Shown: positions 41,135 through 50,397 of the stretch, one piece after another | How positions within the stretch are numbered: position 1 is the first letter of the stretch | Layout: the number at the start of each line of letters is the position of its first letter | Assembly (NCBI RefSeq): GCF_001427305.1 | Contig: NZ_LMFZ01000005.1 | Location: 186,001-250,000 of the forward strand | Direction: 5' to 3' | Length of the DNA stretch: 64,000 bases | From: Duganella sp. Root1480D1 | GTDB taxonomy: Bacteria > Pseudomonadota > Gammaproteobacteria > Burkholderiales > Burkholderiaceae_D | The notes under the pieces: generated by a model | Told to the model about the DNA's origin: nothing | Databases searched by the model: none | Seen by the model: the letters and a program-made list of their open reading frames with translations, nothing else | Program-made: the position numbers and the translations under genes

Positions 41135-42961
41135 ATGGAGAGCACGCCTGATCTCGTTTCGGCCCGAACCCTGCAGCGCGAACGCACTGCGCGCAAGGAG
41201 GCGGAGTCATTGCTCGAGCAAAAAAGCCGTGAGCTCTATGAAAAGAACCAGTTCCTGCAAGAGAGCGAACTGCGCTACCGCAACTTGGTGGAACTGGCGC
41301 CCGACGCGATCTGGATCCATTGCGAAGGCCGCATCACCTTCCTGAACCAGGCCGCGCTGCGCCTGTTTGGCGCCACCAGCGCCGATCAATTGCTTGGCAC
41401 TCTCGCCATGGAACGCGTACCGGAGCTATTCCACGCGGCCGTCGAAGCCTGGACCCCGATGGAGCTCGATAAGGTGCACCAGCGCCCGCGCAGCGAACTG
41501 CGCCTGCTGCGGCTGGACGGCAAGCCGGTGGACGTGGAATTCTTTGGATGTTCGATCCGCTTCAATAATCGCGATTCGGTGATGCACGCGGCGCACGATG
41601 TCACCGAGCGCTTGCAGCAGGTAGCGATCCGCCACCGCGCCACGCACGACGAGCTGACCGGGCTGGCCAACCGCGCCTACTTCCTCGAACGGCTGGGAGA
41701 GGAAATCGGGAAGGCACGCTGCACCGGCACCTCGCTGGCGGTGGCCTTTGTCGACCTGGACAAGTTCAAGCAGATCAACGATACGCGCGGCCATGCGGTC
41801 GGCGATGAATTGCTGCGCATCGTCGCTTCGGTGCTGCGCTCCTGCGTGCGCGACAGCGATACTGTGGCCCGCCTGGGCGGCGATGAATTCGTGCTTTTGC
41901 TGGACAGCGCCCAAGGCCACCCGACACCGGCCGTGCTGGCACAGCGCATCAGTGAAAAGTTGGCCGAGCCGGTCATGCTGTCCGGCCAGCAGCACATCAT
42001 CAGCGGCAGCATCGGCCTGAGCATCTATCCCGACGATGGCCTGCATGCGGAAGAATTGCTGCGCCATGCCGATATCGCCATGTACCACTGCAAAGGCCAG
42101 CGTTGCAGCAACGTACAGTTCTTCACGCCCGACATGCAGCGCCGGCTCGATGCGCGCGTGACGCTCGAACAAGGCCTGCTGCGTGCCTTGCAGCGCGAGG
42201 AGTTCGTGCTGCACTTCCAGCCGCAAGTGGACTTGCGCAGCGGCGGCATCGTCGGGCTGGAAGCCCTTCTGCGCTGGCAGTCGCCGGAACTGGGCCTGGT
42301 GCCGCCAATGGAATTCATCCCGGTGGCGGAGGAGAGCAACCTGATCGTCGATATCGGCAAATGGGTGCTGGAGAAGGCTTGTGCCACCTTGCGCGAGTGG
42401 CAGGATGCGGGCGTGCCGGTGGTACCGGTGGCAGTCAATATCGCAGCCTCGCAGTTCGCGCGGCAGGATTTCGACACCACCGTGGAAGATGCGCTGGGCA
42501 GGTTCGGAGTCGACCCTGGCATGCTGGAACTGGAGCTGACCGAGAGCTTGTCGATGGGCGACCCGATGGGCTCCATCGCACTGATGCAGCGCCTGCGCGC
42601 CATCGGCATCAATTTGGCGATCGACGATTTCGGCACGGGCTACTCCAACCTCAGTTACCTGAAGCGCTTCCCGGTCGACCGGCTGAAGATCGACAAGAGT
42701 TTTACCTCCGGCCTGGCGACCAATACCGAAGACCATGCCATCGTCACCGCCGTGATCAGCCTGGCGCACAGCCTGGGCCTGAAAGCCATTGCAGAAGGAG
42801 TGGAAACCGAGGACCAGCTTCGCTTGCTGGTCGCCGAAGGCTGCGACGAAATCCAGGGTTACATCTTCAGCCGCCCTTTACCGGAGCCCGCCGCACGCGA
42901 AATGCTGCTGCAGCGCCCCACCCTGCCCTTCATTCCGGACAAATCCCGAGACGCGGGTTGA
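41135..42961 (+). CDS. PAS-GGDEF-EAL cyclic-di-GMP signalling protein
   Basis: 608 residues, no membrane segments. An N-terminal coiled coil (~10-45) is followed by a PAS domain (~47-165, YRNLVELAPDAIWIH). The GGDEF domain has intact GGDEF at 248-252 and an I-site RDSD five residues before it, so it could make c-di-GMP with product inhibition. The EAL domain (from E376) retains LEALLRW, VNIAASQF, ELTES, DDFGTGYSNLSYL and AEGVET, so phosphodiesterase activity is also expected. The ATG at 41135 was taken over the TTG at 41099. The gene is monocistronic. Confidence 0.93.
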   Translation: MESTPDLVSARTLQRERTARKEAESLLEQKSRELYEKNQFLQESELRYRNLVELAPDAIWIHCEGRITFLNQAALRLFGATSADQLLGTLAMERVPELFHAAVEAWTPMELDKVHQRPRSELRLLRLDGKPVDVEFFGCSIRFNNRDSVMHAAHDVTERLQQVAIRHRATHDELTGLANRAYFLERLGEEIGKARCTGTSLAVAFVDLDKFKQINDTRGHAVGDELLRIVASVLRSCVRDSDTVARLGGDEFVLLLDSAQGHPTPAVLAQRISEKLAEPVMLSGQQHIISGSIGLSIYPDDGLHAEELLRHADIAMYHCKGQRCSNVQFFTPDMQRRLDARVTLEQGLLRALQREEFVLHFQPQVDLRSGGIVGLEALLRWQSPELGLVPPMEFIPVAEESNLIVDIGKWVLEKACATLREWQDAGVPVVPVAVNIAASQFARQDFDTTVEDALGRFGVDPGMLELELTESLSMGDPMGSIALMQRLRAIGINLAIDDFGTGYSNLSYLKRFPVDRLKIDKSFTSGLATNTEDHAIVTAVISLAHSLGLKAIAEGVETEDQLRLLVAEGCDEIQGYIFSRPLPEPAAREMLLQRPTLPFIPDKSRDAG

Positions 42962-43021
42962 ACGGGTCACGCCTTGGTTCTTTGCGGGCCATCATGGCTG
43001 GAGTTCGCCTATGATATCGCG

Positions 43022-43846
43022 ATGACTTACGATTACGTTCACCCCACTGGCGGCCTTCACGGCCTCCTGATCGCCCGCCTGGCAAACTCACGCAGCATCG
43101 CCGCCGCCCGGCGCGCGTTGTTTTCACGCTTACCGTTCCTGACCTTGGAAAGCGATGTGCGCGATGTCGTCTACCTGACCTGGATGATGGACGCGGCTAC
43201 GGCACAAGCCATGGTGCCGGCAGGCGTGCGCTTATGGCAGCACAATGGCAAAACGCCGTTCACCATCCTGACCTATCGCCACGGTCACTTTGGACCGTCG
43301 CTGGCGGGGCCGGCGCGCAGGCTGCTGCCTTCGCCCTTGCAAAGCAACTGGCGCTTTTACCTCGAGGAACCGGGCAAGGTATATTTCGTGCGGAATATCA
43401 TGGATAGCACGCTACATGCGCTAGGCACGCGCATCTTCAGCGACGTCCTGCCGACGCATCTGCCGGCGCGCTTCGTGCATGCCCGCGATGGCGAGGAGTA
43501 CACCACCGTCATCGAACCCGGCGCCGGCAGCGCGCCGCCATTGGAGGCGCGAACCCGGGTGTCCGCGCAGCGCGAGCTGCCAGCGGATCTGGCAGATGCT
43601 TTCGCGAATTGGGACGAGGCGGTCACCTTCCTCGCGTGCCAGCACACTGCCATGATCGAGGTTCCCGGCTTGGGCCGCATGGCGGAATCAGAAATCAGCC
43701 TGCCAATTGCGCTCAATGAGGTGCTGCCGCTGGAGGCAGCATCGGTGAGCTGCCCGATGGCAGGCACCGACGCCGGCTCGCCGTTCTGCTTCGCCGTACC
43801 ACGCGTTCAATTCAGGGTTCTTTCGGAGTCTCTAGCAGCTTCTTGA
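43022..43846 (+). CDS. DUF2071-like protein
   Basis: 274 residues, soluble. The pattern DVVYLTWMMDAATAQAMVPA followed by GKTPFTILTYRHGHFGPS matches DUF2071-type proteins, which have an acetoacetate-decarboxylase-like beta barrel. No catalytic lysine assignment can be made. The start at 43022 (MTYDYVHPT) avoids an unlikely leader. Its 3' end overlaps the convergent AAA ATPase gene by 35 bp. Confidence 0.72.
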   Translation: MTYDYVHPTGGLHGLLIARLANSRSIAAARRALFSRLPFLTLESDVRDVVYLTWMMDAATAQAMVPAGVRLWQHNGKTPFTILTYRHGHFGPSLAGPARRLLPSPLQSNWRFYLEEPGKVYFVRNIMDSTLHALGTRIFSDVLPTHLPARFVHARDGEEYTTVIEPGAGSAPPLEARTRVSAQRELPADLADAFANWDEAVTFLACQHTAMIEVPGLGRMAESEISLPIALNEVLPLEAASVSCPMAGTDAGSPFCFAVPRVQFRVLSESLAAS

Positions 43847-44570
43847 TCGCCCCGCGCGGGTTGGCCATGAAGTCGTACATGACTTCATAGTGTTCGGTGT
43901 CCTCATAGGCGCGCTGGCGGATGCCGTCGGGCGTGCAGACGAAGATCGAAGCGTCCGGATACGCCATCAGGATCGGAGAATGGGTCGCGATCACGAACTG
44001 CGAGCCCTCTTGCACCAACTCGTGGATACGCCTCAGTGCGCGCAGTTGGCGTTGTGGCGACAGCGCGGCCTCCGGCTCGTCGAGGATGTACAGGCCTTTG
44101 CCGCCGAAGCGCTTTTCGAGCAGGGCGAGAAAAGACTCCCCATGCGACTGCTCGTGCAAAGAAACGCCGCCATAGGAATCGATAACTGGCGGGCCGCCGG
44201 GCCCTTCATCCAGCCGTTCAATTTCGGTCGCAACGTTAAAATAGCTCTCCGCGCGAAGGAAATAGCCATCGCGCGGCTTGCGAGCTCCTCTCGCAACGCG
44301 CAAGTACTCGTGCAAGCACGAATGCGATGCGCGAGAGCTGAAATTGAAATTCTTGCTGCCGCCTTCCGCGTTAAAGCCCAACGCTACGGCCAGCCCCTCC
44401 AATAAAGTCGACTTTCCGGAGCCGTTCTCGCCGACGATAAAAGTCACCGCCGGGTCGAATTCGAGCCGGCCGAGGTGGCGCACGGCGGGCAGGCAGAAGG
44501 GGTAAGCCGAGAAATCAGGCGTCTGGTCTGGACGCAGCTGAACGTCGGTCAGGAACTGGTAAGAGATCAT
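43812..44570 (-). CDS. AAA-family ATPase (ABC/SMC-like head, AAA_21 type)
   Basis: 252 residues, a compact ATPase without coiled coil. Walker A is FIVGENGSGKSTLLEG (~44-54), Walker B YILDEPEAALSPQRQ, and the His switch VIATHSPILMAY. This is the chromosomal single-gene type similar to many uncharacterised AAA_21 proteins; relatives occur in defence and repair contexts, but no nuclease gene is adjacent. It is tail-to-tail with the DUF2071-like gene (35-bp overlap) and divergent from folD. Confidence 0.85.
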   Translation of the reverse strand: MISYQFLTDVQLRPDQTPDFSAYPFCLPAVRHLGRLEFDPAVTFIVGENGSGKSTLLEGLAVALGFNAEGGSKNFNFSSRASHSCLHEYLRVARGARKPRDGYFLRAESYFNVATEIERLDEGPGGPPVIDSYGGVSLHEQSHGESFLALLEKRFGGKGLYILDEPEAALSPQRQLRALRRIHELVQEGSQFVIATHSPILMAYPDASIFVCTPDGIRQRAYEDTEHYEVMYDFMANPRGAIKKLLETPKEP

Positions 44571-44621
44571 TTGTTGGCAAGCTTACAATCATGTGCAGTG
44601 CAGCACAAGGCTGCCACCATT

Positions 44622-44627
44622 TATAAT
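44622..44627 (+). promoter_or_regulatory. Candidate -10 of folD
   Basis: A perfect TATAAT lies 33 bp before the folD start. No convincing -35 was found at 16-18 bp, so the promoter assignment is tentative. Confidence 0.4.
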
Positions 44628-44659
44628 GTCGACTTTCCATTCTACCAATCCAAGCAATC

Positions 44660-45505
44660 ATGTCTGCACAACTGATCGACGGAGTAGCGCTCTCCCAAAA
44701 ACTGCGCGCCGAAATCGCTTCCCGCGCCGCCGCCTTGACCGCCAAGGGCAAACAGCCGGGCCTGGCCGTGATCCTGGTCGGCGACGACCCGGCCAGCCAT
44801 GTCTACGTGCGCAACAAGGTCAAGGCATGCGAAGACGCCGGCATCCGCTCGGTGAAAGAGCAATACGCTGCAGACATGACCGAGCAGGCGCTGCTCGAGC
44901 GCATCGCCACCCTGAATGCCGATCCGGGCATCCACGGCATCCTGGTGCAGATGCCGCTGCCAAAGCACATCGACCCGCATAAGGTGATCGAAGCCATCGC
45001 CACCACCAAGGACGTGGACGGCTACTCGGTACTGAGCGCCGGCGAGCTGATGACCGGCCTGGAAGGCTTCCTGCCGTGCACCCCATACGGCTGCATGAAA
45101 CTGATCGAATCGACTGGCGTCAACCTGAAAGGCAAGCACGCTGTCGTGATCGGCCGTTCCAACACCGTTGGCAAGCCAATGGGCCTGCTGCTCTTGCAAG
45201 CCAACGCAACCGTCACCATCTGCCATAGCGGAACGTCGGACCTGGGCTACCACACCCGCCAGGCAGACATCGTGGTGGCTGCAACTGGCCGCCGCAATAC
45301 CCTGACTGCTGATATGGTGAAACCGGGCGCCATCGTGATCGACGTGGGCATCAACCGCGACGAAAACGGCAAGCTGTGCGGCGATGTGGACTTTGCGGGC
45401 ATCAAGGAAGTGGCTTCCCATATCACCCCGGTGCCAGGTGGCGTAGGTCCGATGACGATTACCATGCTGCTGATGAATACCATTGAGTCGGCGGAACGCG
45501 TGTAA
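44660..45505 (+). CDS. folD: Bifunctional methylenetetrahydrofolate dehydrogenase/methenyl-THF cyclohydrolase
   Basis: 281 residues, the usual FolD length. It interconverts 5,10-methylene-THF and 10-formyl-THF with NADP+. Motifs seen are [18 protein letters not shown] (containing the YxxxK active-site type), the [11 protein letters not shown] loop, NADP-binding [17 protein letters not shown] and the C-terminal [15 protein letters not shown]. It supplies the PurN cofactor encoded at the window start, but the genes are far apart. A pair of REP-like hairpins follows the stop. Confidence 0.98.
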   Translation: MSAQLIDGVALSQKLRAEIASRAAALTAKGKQPGLAVILVGDDPASHVYVRNKVKACEDAGIRSVKEQYAADMTEQALLERIATLNADPGIHGILVQMPLPKHIDPHKVIEAIATTKDVDGYSVLSAGELMTGLEGFLPCTPYGCMKLIESTGVNLKGKHAVVIGRSNTVGKPMGLLLLQANATVTICHSGTSDLGYHTRQADIVVAATGRRNTLTADMVKPGAIVIDVGINRDENGKLCGDVDFAGIKEVASHITPVPGGVGPMTITMLLMNTIESAERV

Positions 45506-45517
45506 ACCGGTACACCG

Positions 45518-45594
45518 GTGTCTGACCCACAGGGTCGGACACCTTCGGCATGCGGCCGCCGCGTTACCAGTGTCCGACCCTGCGGGTCAGACAC
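45518..45594. repeat. Pair of inverted REP-like hairpins between folD and prlC
   Basis: Hairpin one (45518-45542) is GTGTCTGACCC-aca-GGGTCGGACAC, and hairpin two (45570-45594) is GTGTCCGACCC-tgc-GGGTCAGACAC. The second is the reverse complement of the first except in the loop, a BIME-like arrangement with 27 bp between. The outer GTGTC/GACAC recalls the RAYT-flanking REPs. Confidence 0.75.
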
Positions 45595-45621
45595 TGCTTT
45601 TACGGTTTAAAGGAGTTAAGA

Positions 45622-47694
45622 ATGACTGACAATCCCCTGCTGGACTTTAGCGGCTTGCCGCGTTTCGATGCGATCAGGCCCGAACACGTCACTCCCGCAA
45701 TCGAGCACCTGCTGGAGAAAAACCGCGCCGCCGTGGCGCAACTGGAAGCGCCAAGCGACAACGTGACCTGGGATAACTTCGTCACGCCGCTGGAAAATTC
45801 CACCGAGCTGCTGGGCCGTGCCTGGGGCATCGTCAGTCACCTGAACAACGTGGTGGACACGCCAGAGCTGCGCGCCACCTACAACGAAAACCTGCCGAAA
45901 GTAACCGAATTCTGGACCGCCCTGGCCCAGAACGAGGCGCTGTTCGCCAAATACAAAGCCCTGCGCGCCAGCGCGGAATTCGCCACCCTGTCGCCGGCGC
46001 GCCAGCGCATCATCGACAACGCGATCCGCGACTTCCGCATGGGCGGCGCCGAACTGCCGGCCGACAAGAAGGAACGCTTCGCCGCGATCCAGGAAGAACA
46101 CGCCGCCACCAGCACCCGCTTCAGCGAAAACGTGCTGGATGCGACCAACGACTGGAAACTGCTGGTCGAGGATGAAGCCGAACTGCGCGGCCTGCCGGAC
46201 GATTCCAAGGCCGCCGCCAAGGCGCTGGCCGAAAAGGACGGCAAGCAAGGCTGGGCCTTCACCCTGCACTTCCCTTCCTATTACCCGATCCTGCAGTTCT
46301 GCGACAACCGCGAATTGCGCGAAAAGGTCTACCGCGCCAACGCCACCAAGGCTTCCGAGCTGGGCGACGCATTCAGCAAGCGCGAAGACTGGGACAACAC
46401 CGGCAATATCGCCACCCTGCTGAAACTGCGCGCCGAAGAAGCCGGCCTGCTGGGCTACAAGAACTTCGCCGAAGTCTCGCTGGTGCCGAAAATGGCCAAG
46501 TCGCCGGAACAGGTCATCGAATTCCTGGAAGACCTGGCCAAGCGCGCCCGCCCGTTCGCCGAGAAAGACCTGGCCGAGCTGCAAGCCTACGCCAGCAAGG
46601 AACTGGGCATCAACGACCTGCAATCGTGGGACCTGCCTTACGCCTCCGAAAAGCTGCAGCAGCACATGTACTCCTTCTCGGCGCAGGAAGTGAAGCAGTA
46701 CTTCCCCGAGCATAAAGTCATCGACGGCCTGTTCAAGCTAGTGCAAACCCTGTTTGGCGTCAGCATCCGGCCGGACACTGCGCCGGTATGGCACAAGGAC
46801 GTGCGCTTCTACAGCATCGAACGCGACGGCGTCCTGGTGGGCCAGTTCTACCTTGACCTGTACGCCCGTGAAGGCAAGAGCGGCGGCGCCTGGATGGACG
46901 ACGCGCGCGGCCGCCGCCTGAAAAACGGCGAGCTGCAAACCCCGGTTGCCTACCTGACCTGCAACTTCACCGAACCGCTGGTAGTGGACGGCGTGCCGCA
47001 GCCTTCGCTGTTCACCCACGATGAAGTGATCACCCTGTTCCACGAATTCGGCCACGGGCTGCACCATATGCTGACCCAGGTCGAAGAGCTGGCGGTGTCC
47101 GGCATTTCCGGCGTCGAGTGGGATGCAGTGGAACTGCCGTCCCAGTTCATGGAAAACTTCTGCTGGGAGTGGGATGTGCTGAGCCACATGAGCGCCCACG
47201 TGAAGAGCGGCCTGCCTTTGCCGCGCGCGCTGTACGACCGCATGCTGGCGGCGAAAAACTTCCAATCCGGCCTGCAAACCCTGCGCCAGGTCGAATTCGC
47301 CCTGCTCGACATGCTGTTGCACTACGATTTCCAGCCGTCGGGCGCCAAATCGGTGCAAGACGTGATCGACGAAGTACGCCGCAAATTCGCCGTTATCATC
47401 CCGCCAAGTTTCAACCGTTTCCAACATTCCTTCGGCCATATCTTTGCCGGAGGCTACGCGGCGGGATACTATAGCTATAAGTGGGCCGAAGTTCTGTCTG
47501 CCGACGCCTACGCTGCCTTCGAGGAAGCGGCAGCGCTGGGCGGCGGCAAGCTGTCCACCGATACTGGTAAACGCTTCCAGCAAGAGATCCTGGCCGTCGG
47601 CGGCTCGCGCCCGGCCCTGGAGTCGTTCACCGCTTTCCGCGGCCGTGAGCCAACCATCGACGCCCTGCTGCGCCACAGCGGCATGGCGGCTTAA
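45622..47694 (+). CDS. prlC: M3-family oligopeptidase A
   Basis: 690 residues. Cytosolic thimet-type metallo-oligopeptidase that degrades signal peptides and other oligopeptides. The N-terminal helical half (NPLLDFSGLPRFDAIRPEHV) is standard. The zinc site is TLFHEFGHGLHHML (HEFGH at 474-478) with the downstream E in GISGVEWDAVELPSQFMEN. The C-terminal HSFGHIFAGGYAAGYYSY is also typical. The start at 45622 has AAGGAG 6 bases upstream. A DUF4124-glutaredoxin gene follows 16 bp later and is likely co-transcribed. Confidence 0.96.
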   Translation: MTDNPLLDFSGLPRFDAIRPEHVTPAIEHLLEKNRAAVAQLEAPSDNVTWDNFVTPLENSTELLGRAWGIVSHLNNVVDTPELRATYNENLPKVTEFWTALAQNEALFAKYKALRASAEFATLSPARQRIIDNAIRDFRMGGAELPADKKERFAAIQEEHAATSTRFSENVLDATNDWKLLVEDEAELRGLPDDSKAAAKALAEKDGKQGWAFTLHFPSYYPILQFCDNRELREKVYRANATKASELGDAFSKREDWDNTGNIATLLKLRAEEAGLLGYKNFAEVSLVPKMAKSPEQVIEFLEDLAKRARPFAEKDLAELQAYASKELGINDLQSWDLPYASEKLQQHMYSFSAQEVKQYFPEHKVIDGLFKLVQTLFGVSIRPDTAPVWHKDVRFYSIERDGVLVGQFYLDLYAREGKSGGAWMDDARGRRLKNGELQTPVAYLTCNFTEPLVVDGVPQPSLFTHDEVITLFHEFGHGLHHMLTQVEELAVSGISGVEWDAVELPSQFMENFCWEWDVLSHMSAHVKSGLPLPRALYDRMLAAKNFQSGLQTLRQVEFALLDMLLHYDFQPSGAKSVQDVIDEVRRKFAVIIPPSFNRFQHSFGHIFAGGYAAGYYSYKWAEVLSADAYAAFEEAAALGGGKLSTDTGKRFQQEILAVGGSRPALESFTAFRGREPTIDALLRHSGMAA

Positions 47695-47710
47695 AGGAGA
47701 TAGAGATTCA

Positions 47711-48343
47711 ATGAAACGCGCTGCCCTGCTTTTGCTGCTGCTGACTGCCAGCGCGGCGCACGCCCAGATGTACAAGTGGAAGGACGATAAAGGCGTCACC
47801 CACTTTACGGAGACGCCGCCGCCCACCACTGCCAAGAAGGCTGAGGTGAAGAATTACAACACCGCCGGCGCCGGCGGTGTCGCCTTGCCATCGGAACTGG
47901 CGGAAGTGGTCAAGGCCCGCCCAGTGGTGCTGTACACCACCGCCAACTGCGGCGCCGGTTGCAATATGGCCCGCACCCTGCTGGCCAACCGCGGCATTCC
48001 TTACCGCGAAAAGACGGTTTCCAATGCCGACGACCATGAGGCGATGAAAAAGGCCGGCAGCGACGGCCAGGTGCCGTTCCTGCTGGTCGGCCGCTCGCGC
48101 CAGATTGGTTTCGAACAAAGCGCCTGGGATAACGCGCTGACCGAAGCGGGCTACCCTACCGTGAAGATGCTGCCGCCGGGTTATTCGAACCCGCCGCCGA
48201 CATCGGCGGCGCCGCCCCGTGGACCAAGCGCCGAGGAAGCAGCCAACGCCAAGGCGGAAGCCGACCGCGCTGCAGCCGCAGCCGAAAAAGCCCGCCGCGA
48301 TCGCGACACACCGCAAAACGCATCGCCGAACTTCCGCTTCTAA
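47711..48343 (+). CDS. Exported DUF4124-glutaredoxin protein with CxxxC site
   Basis: 210 residues. A signal peptide (MKRAALLLLLLTASAAHA) is followed by a short DUF4124 segment (QMYKWKDDKGVTHFTETPPP) and a glutaredoxin-like domain (~65-145). Its active site reads TTANCGAGCNMARTLL, so the two cysteines (C80, C84) are spaced CxxxC rather than the usual CxxC. A Pro-rich, Ala-rich coiled tail ends the protein. It probably acts as a periplasmic thiol protein. Located between prlC and holC, spacing 16 bp on each side. Confidence 0.83.
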   Translation: MKRAALLLLLLTASAAHAQMYKWKDDKGVTHFTETPPPTTAKKAEVKNYNTAGAGGVALPSELAEVVKARPVVLYTTANCGAGCNMARTLLANRGIPYREKTVSNADDHEAMKKAGSDGQVPFLLVGRSRQIGFEQSAWDNALTEAGYPTVKMLPPGYSNPPPTSAAPPRGPSAEEAANAKAEADRAAAAAEKARRDRDTPQNASPNFRF

Positions 48344-48359
48344 GACGCTTCAAGAAATA

Positions 48360-48782
48360 ATGACGCAGATTGATTTCCACAGCGGCGTGCCGGACAAGGT
48401 TGCCTATGCCTGCCGCCTGCTGCGTAAAGCCTACGCCAGCACGCCCCGCATCGTCGTGATGACCGAAGATGCGGCGCAATTGGCGGAGCTGGACCAGGCC
48501 CTGTGGACCTTCTCCGCCACCGACTTCCTGCCGCACGCCCACGCCAATGATCCGCTGGCGCCCGATTCGGCCATCGTGCTGGCCGACAGCGATAGCACCG
48601 AGCTGCCGGAAGCGGGCCTGCTGGTCAACCTGGCGCGCCGCGCGCCGGCCCGGTTCGAGGCGTTTCCACGTTTGATCGAAGTCATCTCTTCCGACGAGGA
48701 AGATGCAGCGGCGGGCCGCCTGCGCTATGCTGCCTACAAGCGCCAGGATTTCCCGCTCAAACACCTCACTATAGGCAAGTAG
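48360..48782 (+). CDS. holC: DNA polymerase III subunit chi
   Basis: 140 residues. The chi subunit links the clamp loader to SSB. The opening MTQIDFHSGVPDKVAYACRL, the central LDQALWTFSATDFLPHAHA and the C-terminal YKRQDFPLKHLTIG follow the HolC pattern, and the length is typical. It lies 16 bp after the glutaredoxin gene and 3 bp before the next gene, so all three are probably one transcript. PepA (the usual neighbour of holC) is not present upstream. Confidence 0.93.
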   Translation: MTQIDFHSGVPDKVAYACRLLRKAYASTPRIVVMTEDAAQLAELDQALWTFSATDFLPHAHANDPLAPDSAIVLADSDSTELPEAGLLVNLARRAPARFEAFPRLIEVISSDEEDAAAGRLRYAAYKRQDFPLKHLTIGK

Positions 48783-48785
48783 TTT

Positions 48786-49154
48786 ATGAACCAGCCTTTC
48801 GACGCCAGCATTCCGGTCCTGACCGAAATCATGAACAACGAGGCGCCAGTCCCTGCCCCGGCTTCAGCACCGGCGCCGGTCGCTGAGCCCACCCGCGCTG
48901 AAGAAGACGGGTTGGACTGGGAGGCACTGCAACACCGCGTCTCGGAACAGGTGCTGCAACAGTTGTCCAACCGCGTCGATTTCGTACTGGAGCAACGCAT
49001 CAAGGACAGCATGGCCGAAGTCCTGGAGCATGCGCTGCACGCCCTGACGGCGGAAATCCGCGAGGGCCTGCACGATACCATCGGCAAGATCGTCACCCGC
49101 GCCGTGCAACAGGAAATCACCCACCTGCAAGCCGGTTCCGGCCACCGGAAATAA
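48786..49154 (+). CDS. Hypothetical protein downstream of holC (DUF2486-like?)
   Basis: 122 residues, no signal peptide. The N-terminal third has a Pro/Ala-rich stretch (EAPVPAPASAPAPVAEPT), and the rest is predicted helical and charged (DGLDWEALQHRVSEQVLQQL ... LTAEIREGLHDTIGKIV). Small proteins of this kind follow holC in Burkholderiales and have been placed in DUF2486, but the match was not tested. It is translated 3 bp after holC. No role in replication is shown. Confidence 0.65.
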   Translation: MNQPFDASIPVLTEIMNNEAPVPAPASAPAPVAEPTRAEEDGLDWEALQHRVSEQVLQQLSNRVDFVLEQRIKDSMAEVLEHALHALTAEIREGLHDTIGKIVTRAVQQEITHLQAGSGHRK

Positions 49155-49162
49155 TTCCCTCT

Positions 49163-49190
49163 TTGCCATTCGGGGTTTTTGCTGTATTTT
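49163..49190 (+). promoter_or_regulatory. Putative promoter of the first binding-protein gene
   Basis: TTGCCA (49163-49168) and TATTTT (49185-49190) with a 16-bp spacer, 36 bp before the start. The -10 matches 4 of 6 positions. Confidence 0.4.
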
Positions 49191-49225
49191 CTCTGGCAAA
49201 TCCGACTTTTTGACTGGAGCCCCCG

Positions 49226-50368
49226 ATGCAGTTCAAGAACAAGTTCATCCCTGTTGCCGTCGCCCTGGCATTTGCCGGCAGCGCCTACGCTCAGGACACC
49301 ATCAAGATTGGCCACGTGGCCCCGGTTTCCGGCCCGAATTCCCACCTCGGCAAGGACATGGAAAACGGCGCCCGCATGGCAGTCGAGGACCTGGCCGCCA
49401 AGGGCGTCAAGATCGGCGGCAAGCCGGTCAAGTTCGTGGTCCAATTCGAGGACGATGCGGGCGACCCGAAACAGGGCACCACCGCGGCGCAGAAACTGGT
49501 GGACGCCAAGGTACAGGGCGTGATCGGCCACTTGAACTCCGGCACCACCATCCCGGCCTCCAAGATCTACTTTGACGCCGGCATCCCGCAGATTTCCCCG
49601 GCCGCCACTTCGCCGGTGTACACCAAGCAGAAATTCAACACCGCCTTCCGCGTCGTCGCCAACGACAATAAGCTGGGCGGCACCCTCGGCGCCTATGCCG
49701 TGAAAAACCTGGGCGCCAAGAAGATCGCGGTCATCGACGACCGCACCGCTTACGGCCAGGGTGTGGCCGACGAATTCGTCAAAGGCGCCAAGAAGGCCCT
49801 GCCGGGCGTGCAAGTGGTCGGCAAGGAATTTACCAATGCCAACGCCACCGACTTCAACGCCATCCTGACCAACATCAAGTCCAAGAACCCGGACCTGGTG
49901 TTCTTCGGCGGCATGGATTCGGTCGGCGGCCCGCTGCTGCGCCAGATGAAGGCGCTCGGCATCAATGCCAAATTCATGGGCGGCGACGGCGTCTGTACCG
50001 ACGCGCTGTACCGCCTCTCCGCCGGCGCTGCCGCCGACGGCGTGGTCACCTGCGCCGAAGCCGGCGGCGTGACCGCCGACATGCAGAAGAACATGGACGA
50101 CTTCCGCGCCCGCTATAAGAAAAAGTACGGCCAGGAAGTGCAGTTGTACGCACCGTATGTGTACGACGCCATCATGACCATGGCGGACGCCATGGAAAAA
50201 GCCAATTCGTCCGAGCCTGCCAAATACCTGCCGGTGCTGGCCAAGATCAAGCACCAGGGCGTGACCGGCCTGGTTGAATTCGACCAGTTCGGCGACATCA
50301 AGGACGGTGCGCTGACCCTGTTCACTTACAAGGGCGGCATCAAGACCAGGATGGAAGTGGTCAAGTAA
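49226..50368 (+). CDS. Branched-chain amino acid ABC transporter substrate-binding protein (copy 1)
   Basis: 380 residues with a signal peptide (FIPVAVALAFAGSAYA). It is a periplasmic LivK-type Venus-flytrap protein: TIKIGHVAPVSGPNSHLGKD, VIGHLNSGTTIPASKIY and FFGGMDSVGGPLLRQM are typical. No livHMGF genes lie in the window, so it must work with a transporter elsewhere. The next gene is a close paralogue, separated by a hairpin that may terminate or attenuate. Confidence 0.93.
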   Translation: MQFKNKFIPVAVALAFAGSAYAQDTIKIGHVAPVSGPNSHLGKDMENGARMAVEDLAAKGVKIGGKPVKFVVQFEDDAGDPKQGTTAAQKLVDAKVQGVIGHLNSGTTIPASKIYFDAGIPQISPAATSPVYTKQKFNTAFRVVANDNKLGGTLGAYAVKNLGAKKIAVIDDRTAYGQGVADEFVKGAKKALPGVQVVGKEFTNANATDFNAILTNIKSKNPDLVFFGGMDSVGGPLLRQMKALGINAKFMGGDGVCTDALYRLSAGAAADGVVTCAEAGGVTADMQKNMDDFRARYKKKYGQEVQLYAPYVYDAIMTMADAMEKANSSEPAKYLPVLAKIKHQGVTGLVEFDQFGDIKDGALTLFTYKGGIKTRMEVVK

Positions 50369-50397
50369 TACACGAGAATTATCGGGGGGGAGCCCGT

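Noticed and set aside
43812..44570. Defence island member based on the AAA ATPase
   Set aside because: There is no nuclease, reverse transcriptase, TOPRIM or other defence gene beside it. Neighbours are a DUF2071-like gene and housekeeping folD.
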